From: Plecoglossus altivelis
Taxonomy: Eukaryota > Chordata > Actinopteri > Osmeriformes > Plecoglossidae
Assembly (NCBI GenBank): GCA_036571765.1
Contig: BROE01000025.1
Span: 7,257,201-7,321,200, forward strand
DNA length: 64,000 nt
Direction of reading: 5' to 3'
Positions 57,501 through 64,000 of this stretch are shown here, piece by piece. Under the pieces are notes generated by a model. It did no database searches, was not told the origin of the DNA, and saw nothing but the letters and a program-made list of their open reading frames with translations. A program made the translations under genes and the position numbers. Within the stretch, counting starts at the first letter, position 1, and every line of letters starts with the position of its first letter.

Positions 57501-60500
57501 GTGGTCATGGATGCCCTCCGTGAGAAGCATTTACTTCATTTCCTCTTCCTTTACCCACTTAGAAAAGTGTAGAATCCCTTCCTGATCCAGGACAGGTAGT
57601 GATGTAACATCCTGTGGTTGTGATTGGCAGGAGGATGAGTATGGTGCGGAGGAGGTACAACATCTGAAGACTCTGGTGGCCAGCCTCTGTCGACTGCTTG
57701 ACCTCCACAGGAAGTACAACTGCCGTCTGTCGCTGTCTGTGTTTGAGAAGGTGCGTGTTCAAGGGGCGCGGGGGGGGGGGGGGGGGGGGGGGTCACTGTG
57801 TCTAGATCACTGTGTCATTAGACCAGTGCTTCTTAACCTTGTTGGAGGTACTGAACCCCACCAGTTTCATATGAGCATTCACCGAACCCTTCTTAATTGA
57901 AAAACGGAAATATGATTTTTGCAAAGTCATATAATCATATGAGTCAGGTGAGTGTCTTGACCTCCACCGAACCCCTGAGACTGACTCAACGAACCCCTGG
58001 GGTTCGATCAAACCCAGGTTAAGAACCACCGCACTAGACACAGTGATTTGACTGTGCGTGTGTGTTTCCTGTGCAGGGCAGTGTTCGCAGCGTGGCGTTC
58101 TTCATGCTAGACAAGGTTCCTGCCCCGGCTCTCATCCCCTCTGCAGTGGAGAGCAGCGTGCGGCCCTATGCTCTGCAGAACCAGCTGGGCCTGGACGAAC
58201 TGCTGCTGCACTACATCAAGGTGGAAACACACAGATGCACATAGACACAAATACACACACATACAAATACACACACACACATATGCAAATACACACACAC
58301 ACATATACAAATACGCGCACAAATATACAAATACACACACATGCACATACACACACACACATGCACATACACACACACACACACACACACAAATACACAC
58401 ACACATATATATATATACAAATATACACACATGCACACACACACATATATACGCGAGGTGTTGCTGCCAGAACAAAAACACTTCCTGGTGCGGATGAGTC
58501 ACGTGTCATCATCTGACCTCATGATGTCTCTGCCTCCTCTGTGACCTCTGACCCTGGGCAGGACCTTCTGGAGCGATGCAGCTCCCAGACCACCACGCTG
58601 TTCACTGAGTGGGAGGCCAAGGTTGTGGCTGTGCAGGGCTGCATGACAGACACAGATGTGAGTGGGACACCCTTCCTCCTCTTCCCTCCCCCCCCTCCCC
58701 TTCTTCCTCCTCTCCTCTGCTCCTCCTCTCCTCCTCTTCCCTCCTCCCCCTCTCCTCTGCTACCCCTCCTCTCCTCTCCTCTGCTCCCCCTCCTCTCCTC
58801 TGCTCCCGCTCCCCTTCTCTCCTCTGCTCCCCCTCTCCTCCCNNNNNNNNNNNNNNNNNNNNNNNNNNNNNNNNNNNNNNNNNNNNNNNNNNNNNNNNNN
58901 NNNNNNNNNNNNNNNNNNNNNNNNNNNNNNNNNNNNNNNNNNNNNNNNNNNNNNNNNNNNNNNNNNNNNNNNNNNNNNNNNNNNNNNNNNNNNNNNNNNN
59001 NNNNNNNNNNNNNNNNNNNNNNNNNNNNNNNNNNNNNNNNNNNNNNNNNNNNNNNNNNNNNNNCCTCTCCTCTGCTCCTCCTCTCCTCCTCTTCCCTCCT
59101 CCCCCTCTCCTCTGCTACCCCTCCTCTCCTCTCCTCTGCTCCCCCTCCTCTCCTCTCCTCTGCTACCCCTCCTCTCCTCTCCTCTGCTCCCCCTCCTCTC
59201 CTCTGCTCCCGCTCCCCTTCTCTCCTCTGCTCCCCCTCTCCTCCCCCCCCCTCTTCCCTCCTCTCCTCCCCTCCTCTCTTTCGGACAGCTTACCTGCTTT
59301 TACCTGAACCACAGATCTCCATCCAGCTGATTCAAACATCCATTCAAAATAGATGACCTAAGGTGAGCAGATGGGGTATGTGTTGGTTGTGACGTGTGTG
59401 TGTGTTTACAGCTGGTGGTGGAGGCAGTGCTGGAGATCATGCAGAAGGCCGTGGTTCCCTGGAGCTCTGTGGTGGAGGAGCTGGTTCAACAGTACCTGGA
59501 GATGGAGGGGCCCAAGTGAGTCGCTTATGTCCACGAATGGTGATTCACTCTGGGGGTATGAATGTGCCTGTGACAGCCTGATTCACTCTGGAGGGATCAC
59601 TGTCTGCAACACAAGAACCTGAAATGTAAAACCTCAGATAAATTGGATGTTCTACTTCTGGTGCTTAAATTCAAGTGTGTGTCTCAGTAGCTGGATAAGG
59701 ACTCTTAAATACCCTCTTACTGAAGCCTTAATGTACCAACCTTGGTTTGAATCAAGCCTGGGCTCTTTGATGTTATCTTCCACATTATGTAAACTGGTAG
59801 CAGGTATCATTGTTTGTCATCCTGTCTTCACATCCGTGTGGTCTTATCCTCCGTCTCGTCCTCCGTCTCGTCCTCCGTCTCGTCTTCTGTCTCGTCCTCT
59901 GTCTCGTCTTCTGTCTCGTCCTCTGTCTCGTCCTCTCTCGTGTCTCCAGGCAGGAGCTGCTGAAAGAGAGCTTCCGTCTGATGGAGATCAGGAAGCTGCT
60001 CCGAGGTTACGGGATCCGCAACTCCAACCTGTCCAGCAGCACCCAGATCATGGTAGGGTAGGACAACCTGTCCAGCAGCACCCAGATCATGGTAGGGTAG
60101 GACAACCTGTCCAGCAGGCTGTCTGACGCTGCTCCTGGACGGGTTCTCAGAGCCCGCTGTCCTCCACGGGTTCCCTGGTCCTTAGGGCCCGCTGTCCTCC
60201 ACGGGTTCCCTGGTCCTCAGAGCCTGCTGTCCTCCACGGGTTCCCTGGTCCTTAGGGCCCGCTGTCCTCCACAGGTCCCCTGGTCCTCAGGGCCCACTGT
60301 CCTTCATGGGTCCCCTCGTCCGACACATCCTCAAAGGAACGCTCGTTATCAAGTCCAGCAGAATCCTGATAACGACACGCCCATTTGAACCTGGAACATC
60401 TGGACCGGTGCAGGACATTGGGCCCTGAGGACCAGGCTGTTAGGTCCCTGATGGACGGCACCACATCAGAACACCAGACACTCACCTTCTCTCCTGTCTC

Positions 60501-63500
60501 CCTGCAGACTCTAGTGAGGTACATCTTGAAGCAGGATGTGTCGTCTTCATTAGAAGACTCCTTGAAGCTAGCTGATGCCTACAAGCTGCCTACCTCCCAG
60601 ATCAACACCTTGTATCTCATCCAGCTGATCGACCAGGGCAAGGTGAGTAGGGACAGGAAGTGAAGTGGAAACAGGAAGTGAGGAAGAACAGGAAATGGAG
60701 CAGAGCCAGGAAGTGAGGCACAGCAGGAAGGGAAGTGAGGGACAGGAACATGAAAAAAGCGGGTATTTATCGTAGCAAGTGATTCATCCCGCCACGCCGC
60801 AGTTTGAGCTAAATATTTTTTTGTGTTGTGTTGTTGCAGAACGAGGCGTGCATCACACTCCTGAAGAGGCTGCCGTCCAGCGAAGCGGAGTGCGTGATTG
60901 GACGGCTGACAACCTGGGCCAGACTGCACCTGCAGGACAAAGACCACCTCTGTGACGAGGTAAGGGTCTTCAACATCGTCTGTCATTTAAACATAATACA
61001 ACAACGAGTATCCTGAAAATATACACACAGTTTATATCTTTATATTTATATTTTATATTTATAGAAGCCTATCTTTCTGTTTCTCCCAGCACAAGCAGCA
61101 GCAGATCATCACAGCCCAGGTCATGGTGGAAGCTCTCCGGTTTCTGCAGAGGATCCAGAAAGGTCTGGAAGCTCACGTGACCTCACGCAAGAACATGACC
61201 ATAATACGGGTGTCATTAGCGATATGTTTGCGTTTTGGTGATAAGTAACGGATGGTGTTGCTCTTGAGGACAGTGTTGGCTTGATTGCAGCGATCTGATC
61301 TCCTCAGATGATGCTCTGAAGAGGATGGAGTGTCATAATAACCTGATGATGTTCCAGGCCATCGCTAACCTTCAGGTACGCTCTGGTCTTCGTACAGAAC
61401 ACATGTGTGCTCCAAATCTCCCATCAATCGCTCATGAATAGAGCAAATATGGCTTGCTGCTGTTGGTACCAGTGTGGTGTGAGAGAGTCCGATCGCAGTC
61501 TGGCCTGTGCTCAAACGAAGCCCCTCTTCTCCTGCAGGAGGACTTCGACATCTTCCTCACCCCAAGCGACTACGACGACCCCAAAGTGCGCTCGCAGTTC
61601 CAGGAGCACCACATCACCGCTTACGAGAACACCCGCGCCAGGAAACAGTCGTCTGTCACCGCCGCCGCCGCTGGCAACGTCGTCTCGGCCACGCCCCCGG
61701 TGGCCAACGACCCCGACGGCAAGACCAAGAGCATCTCCACGGAGGCGGGGCTACGGCGGCTATCCCGGCAGCTCCAGCGCACCGAGCAGGAGCTGTGGGC
61801 CGACCTGGCCCTGCGTGCCATGGGGGCGGGCAGGGTGGACAAGGCCCTGAAGATCCTCAGGTGAGAGGGGAGAGGAGGCAGGCCAGGCTGGGCATAGCTC
61901 TGGAGGGGGTCTGTCACTCTTCACTCTTCACCCAGCCTCATCCTCCATTGTTCCTCCCTGCAGCGACCTGTACGAGCACCACTGTAACCCCAGCACAGGG
62001 AGGGTGCTGTTCAGCGCTGCCCAGAGACTGTGTCTGATGCTGGAAGCTGACCTGCCCATGGTGCTGCCAGAAGGGATGGATCTCCCTGTCGTCATCCATA
62101 ACCTGGCCTGCCAGGCCATCACCTTCTGCCACTCAGGTAGCCCTCCTTCACCTCTCCTCCCTTTCCTCTCCTCTCCCCCTCCCTCTTCTCTCCATCTCTC
62201 CCATCTCCCTCCTTCCTCACCTCTCCTCCCACCCCCTGCCTGCCTCTCACCTCTTCTCCCTCCCTCACCTTGCCTCCCTCCCTCACCCTGCCCCCCTTCC
62301 TCACCTCTCCTCTCTCGCCCCCCTCTCTGTTCTGAGCAGATCTGCTCCTGGACTGTGTGGAGCTGTGCAAGAGCACCAGAGCAGCGTTGGATGTGTACCA
62401 GCAGTGCCAGCTGTCTGACGACTACGGCTTCATAGCAAAGGTCCTTTTGAAGCAACACCCACCTGCCCTGATTCACACAGTGTTCCTCCCCCTGATCACA
62501 GGTCAGAGGTCAGGTGGTGTTGTCTCTGTGACGGTGTTTCCTGTGTAGGACTCCCTGAGGGCGGAGAGAGATCCATACTCTCAGTGGAGCTTCCAGGACG
62601 TGTTCAGCGAGGACAGCATCGTCCTGGATCCTGTCTCCGTCCTTCCGGTCCAGTATGAGATCACCAACTGTCTCCTACCTTTCTCTCCAGGTAGTAGAGT
62701 CCCCGCCCCTCTCCCCCCCTGCAGGTTACCTACCAGACGGTAACCACACACACACACACACACACTTGTGCGCTCTGCTGTCGATGTAACCGTGTTGGTG
62801 TGTCTTGGTTTCTGCAGATACAAGGCTTTATCCTCTGGACAGCTGCTGTTTGTCTCACTGCTCCTTCGTCAAAGGTAGCTATGGCGACGGGACGGGGGGG
62901 AGGGTCACCGTTTTAGAAGTGCTCCTCTGTCCTGGGACCCCCCCCTCCTAGAGTAACCCCCCACCCCCTGCTGTCTCCCTCCTCTCCCCCACACCCCCTC
63001 TCCTCCCAGGTTCTAACTTCCTGCAGCCTCTCCTGGTCCCTCTGGTCTCCATGCAGCAGATGCTGCAGGAGTGCAGCCAGCTGGAACTGGCCCTGCGTCT
63101 GCTGGTCAACTCCTATGGCAGCTGTCTGCAGCACGTCACCTCCAACATGATGGACCTCAAGCTCGGCGCACAGGTACAGGGGGCATGGAGGGGTACGGGG
63201 GCATGGAGGGGTACGGGGGCATGCAGGTACGGGGGGCATGGAGGGGTACGGGGGCATGCAGGTACGGGGTCCAGGCAGGGGTGCGGGGGTCCAGGCAGAG
63301 GTGTGGGGGTCCAGACAGGGGTGCGGTGGCCGCACAGGTACGAGGGTAAATCCTGGAAGCTTCTGGTGCTTGGGAGCAAAGTGAAGTGATGATTATACAG
63401 TAGAGTAAAGATGAAAGTGTTCAAATAAAAACATGTTTTACCTTCTTTCTCTCTGTCTATCTGTCTGTTCCGCTCCCTCTCTCTCTTTCTCCCTCTCTGT

Positions 63501-63728
63501 CTCTCTCTCTCTCCCTCTCTGTCTCTCTCTCCCTGTCTGTCTCTCTCTCTCTCCCTCTCTGTCTCTCTCCCCCCCTCTCTCTCTGTCTCTCTCTCTCTCC
63601 CCCTCTCTGTCTCTCTCCCTCAGCTTCATGACCCTCAGAGTCTGATGAAGTACAAGACATGTTTGGACGATTTGAGAAAAACAACTTTGTCCTCGGTCAA
63701 CACTGTTGCTGTGGCTCTCCTGCACAAG
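51543..63728 (+). CDS. kntc1: Kinetochore-associated protein 1 (Rod), 5' part
   Basis: Largest subunit of the ROD-ZW10-Zwilch complex, which loads Spindly/dynein and MAD1-MAD2 at unattached kinetochores. Thirty-seven in-frame coding exons: 51543-51680, 51778-51898, 51994-52109, 52294-52372, 52473-52550, 52671-52705, 52802-52912, 53050-53161, 53322-53374, 53500-53612, 53710-53764, 53894-53977, 54071-54114, 54396-54464, 54601-54676, 54801-54926, 55456-55622, 56569-56680, 56768-56911, 57319-57375, 57448-57519, 57631-57750, 58077-58220, 58562-58657, 59412-59515, 59950-60052, 60508-60642, 60840-60959, 61090-61162, 61308-61375, 61538-61860, 61964-62136, 62340-62440, 62549-62690, 62818-62874, 63010-63173 and 63624-63728. 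These give 1,330 codons of a roughly 2,200-residue protein. The start MWNDVELLTNEDT matches human MWND.ELLTN. Residues 1 to about 350 form the beta-propeller; the rest is helical (DTIYLLEGV, RLSRLLHKHKFEEAE, ESFRLMEIRKLLRGYGIR, RYILKQDVSSSLEDSLKLA). The remainder lies beyond the right edge. Confidence 0.95.
54122..54330. repeat. 33-base tandem repeat, six copies, kntc1 intron
   Basis: Unit CAGTGTGACTTGGTAGGAGT plus CGTTTGTATCGTA. Two copies have TATGAGT. It begins right after the exon ending at 54114. Confidence 0.92.
54476..54523. repeat. (AC)n/(GCAC)n microsatellite, kntc1 intron
   Basis: ACACACACACACACACGCAC followed by repeated GCAC, starting about 12 bases after a donor. Confidence 0.9.
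54927..55320. repeat. 23-base minisatellite of donor-like units, kntc1 intron
   Basis: About 16 copies of GCAGGTGAGCAGACCCACCT plus AGA, some with an extra GTGAG. Each unit carries CAG|GTGAGC, the same sequence as the real donor (ATCCAG|GTGAGC at 54926/54927) directly upstream. Confidence 0.92.
55908..56517. repeat. 12-base minisatellite, about 50 copies, kntc1 intron
   Basis: Unit GGGAGCAGGCCCT with one-base variants (CACT for CCCT, AACAGG for AGCAGG, AGAAGG). Because 12 is divisible by three and no variant makes a stop, several frames on both strands stay open for 200 or more codons. None is a gene: the flanking kntc1 exons splice across it. Confidence 0.95.
56945..57262 (+). mobile_element. 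tRNA-derived SINE with expanded CT tract
   Basis: The head has an A-box-like GGAGCTCAGTGGATAGAGG and a B-box-like GGGTTTGAATCTGGACC spaced as in a tRNA gene, then GGCCCTTTGGTG, a CT-rich body, and a tail CTTTCCTGTTACACTTC ending CAAATAAA. This is the usual layout of fish tRNA SINEs. The (CT)n part has grown to about 180 bases. Inserted in a kntc1 intron in the gene's orientation. Confidence 0.75.
57768..57792. repeat. Poly-G tract, kntc1 intron
   Basis: Run of about 22 Gs after GCGCG, 18 bases past a donor. Copy number here is likely unreliable in the assembly. Confidence 0.8.
57795..58052. mobile_element. MITE with TTCTTAACCT inverted ends, possibly hAT
   Basis: Left end AGTGCTTCTTAACCTTG and right end CAGGTTAAGAACCACCGCAC are inverted repeats. 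The outer flanks TCACTGTGTC and GACACAGTGA are also complementary. The interior has GAACCCC motifs (CGAACCCCTGGGGTTCG). It fills most of the intron between exons 57631-57750 and 58077-58220. No coding capacity. Confidence 0.65.
58232..58452. repeat. (AC)n-rich composite microsatellite, kntc1 intron
   Basis: ATACACACACAC blocks broken by ATGCAC and ATATAT. Open frames over it are artefacts of the repeat. Confidence 0.92.
58672..59282. repeat. CT/CCT-rich minisatellite with assembly gap
   Basis: Repeated TCCTCTCCTCTGCTCCCCCT and GCTACCCCTCCTCTCC units. Bases 58843-59063 are 221 Ns. The sequence after the gap repeats, with only small differences, the sequence before it, so the gap is probably a mis-sized or collapsed tandem array in the intron after exon 58562-58657. 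Confidence 0.92.
59690..59805 (+). mobile_element. Possible decayed tRNA-SINE fragment
   Basis: Contains CTCAGTAGCTGGATAAGG, a B-box-like GGTTTGAATCAAGCCTGG and GGCTCTTTGATG, in the same order as the SINE at 56945. Heavily diverged. Confidence 0.4.
59848..59945. repeat. 10-base tandem repeat (CTCGTCCTCCGT type), kntc1 intron
   Basis: About ten copies of GTCTCGTCCTCC / GTCTCGTCTTCT, serving as an extended pyrimidine tract before the acceptor at 59949. Confidence 0.88.
60025..60104. repeat. kntc1: 40-base duplication across a kntc1 exon end
   Basis: The last 28 bases of exon 59950-60052 and the first 12 intron bases (AACCTGTCCAGCAGCACCCA through ATCATGGTAGGGTAGGAC) are repeated exactly once more in tandem, giving a second identical donor 40 bases downstream. 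A third partial copy (ACAACCTGTCCAGCAGG) follows. Confidence 0.93.
60130..60300. repeat. 36-base tandem repeat, about five copies, kntc1 intron
   Basis: Unit GCCCGCTGTCCTCCACGGGT plus TCCCTGGTCCTCAG. A degenerate relative of the foldback family (GTTATCAAG / CTGATAACGA at 60345-60375) follows immediately. Confidence 0.85.
62138..62330. repeat. CT-rich tract, kntc1 intron
   Basis: CTCCCTTCCTCACCTCTCCT-type low-complexity sequence filling the intron before exon 62340-62440. Confidence 0.85.
63174..63340. repeat. G-rich minisatellite, kntc1 intron
   Basis: Copies of GGGGGCATGGAGGGGTAC and GGGGGTCCAGGCAGGGGTGC, starting at the donor of exon 63010-63173. Confidence 0.88.
63443..63620. repeat. CT-rich microsatellite, kntc1 intron
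   Basis: (CT)n with TGTCTCTC interruptions, running into the acceptor at 63623 as an oversized pyrimidine tract. Confidence 0.92.
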
Positions 63729-64000
63729 GTCAGCAGCCCCTCAACCATGTGATCCATCACATAAATCATCCAGACACTTTACATCTGCAGCCTGGTTGAA
63801 AAGCCCAAGGTCCATTTTCCAACGGGACGATCAAGTCCATGTCTTACTTAACCATCAACACACACATTTGACTGCAGATCTAGAGATCGCAGGTTCAAAT
63901 CTACCCCTTCTACTTTCCTCTGTCCCCTCATGAGTGTAGATTATAGTTCAGGACAGTCTTTGTCGACAGCAGATCCTGGTTTTGAACGTTACGTGTTCAA
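63729..64000. other. kntc1 intron to right edge
   Basis: No further coding exon seen. A GGTTCAAATC at 63891 resembles a tRNA-type B-box and could be a SINE remnant. Confidence 0.4.

Noticed and set aside
61291..61307. First AG acceptor before the kntc1 exon at 61308
   Set aside because: Using it puts an in-frame stop (GCG ATC TGA). The second AG, 17 bases on, restores the frame and matches the human KD...L..K pattern.
1..64000. CRISPR arrays, operons, phage or bacterial systems
   Set aside because: All tandem repeats are eukaryotic micro- or minisatellites without spacers, and genes are spliced with GT/AG introns.
1..64000. tRNA, rRNA or snoRNA genes
   Set aside because: Only tRNA-like A/B boxes inside SINE sequences were seen, with no foldable complete tRNA. 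snoRNAs in rsrc2 introns could not be confirmed by eye.

Overview
This is a vertebrate nuclear window, almost certainly from a ray-finned (teleost) fish. It holds compact multi-exon genes with GT/AG introns, dense micro- and minisatellites, several foldback/MITE-like elements, a tRNA-derived SINE, and no bacterial-type features. The gene order mlxip, helical cytokine, lrrc43, clip1, zcchc8, (unplaced gene), rsrc2, kntc1 follows the block I know from human 12q24.31 (MLXIP-IL31-LRRC43-...-CLIP1-ZCCHC8-RSRC2-KNTC1). B3GNT4, DIABLO and VPS33A, which lie between LRRC43 and CLIP1 in human, are absent here. The species cannot be named from the sequence alone.

Layout. 1-4465 (+): 3' half of mlxip (MondoA), including the bHLH-leucine-zipper. 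6555-7444 (-): a three-exon secreted helical-cytokine-like gene in the IL31 position, with a TATA box and AU-rich 3' flank. 8546-13758 (+): lrrc43, complete, 12 exons, with an RFX X-box just upstream. 14714-33712 (-): clip1 (CLIP-170), complete coding region, about 2,266 codons, with an unusually large 2.5-kb coiled-coil exon and a non-coding first exon near 38 kb. 39400-43570 (-): zcchc8, complete, 14 exons. 43984-45387 (+): a four-exon gene that I do not recognise, head to head with zcchc8. 46279-50328 (-): rsrc2, complete, 10 exons. 51543-63728 (+): the first 37 coding exons (about 1,330 codons) of kntc1, which runs off the right edge. A 221-base run of N lies at 58843-59063.

Exon models were made by joining GT/AG sites so that reading frames stay open. 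For lrrc43, zcchc8 and rsrc2 the summed exon lengths are exact multiples of three, which supports the models. The clip1 sum also works if the exon near 19.8 kb is 129 bases long; its boundaries are uncertain by one base. The genes are mostly housekeeping: microtubule plus-end tracking (clip1), nuclear RNA surveillance (zcchc8), splicing-related RS protein (rsrc2), mitotic checkpoint (kntc1) and metabolic transcription (mlxip). One cilium-associated gene (lrrc43) and one candidate immune signal (the cytokine) are added.

The most interesting points are the candidate fish IL31-position cytokine, the expanded clip1 coiled coil with an in-register 119-residue duplication, minisatellites that copy splice-donor sites inside clip1 and kntc1 introns, and the unidentified gene at 44-45 kb.
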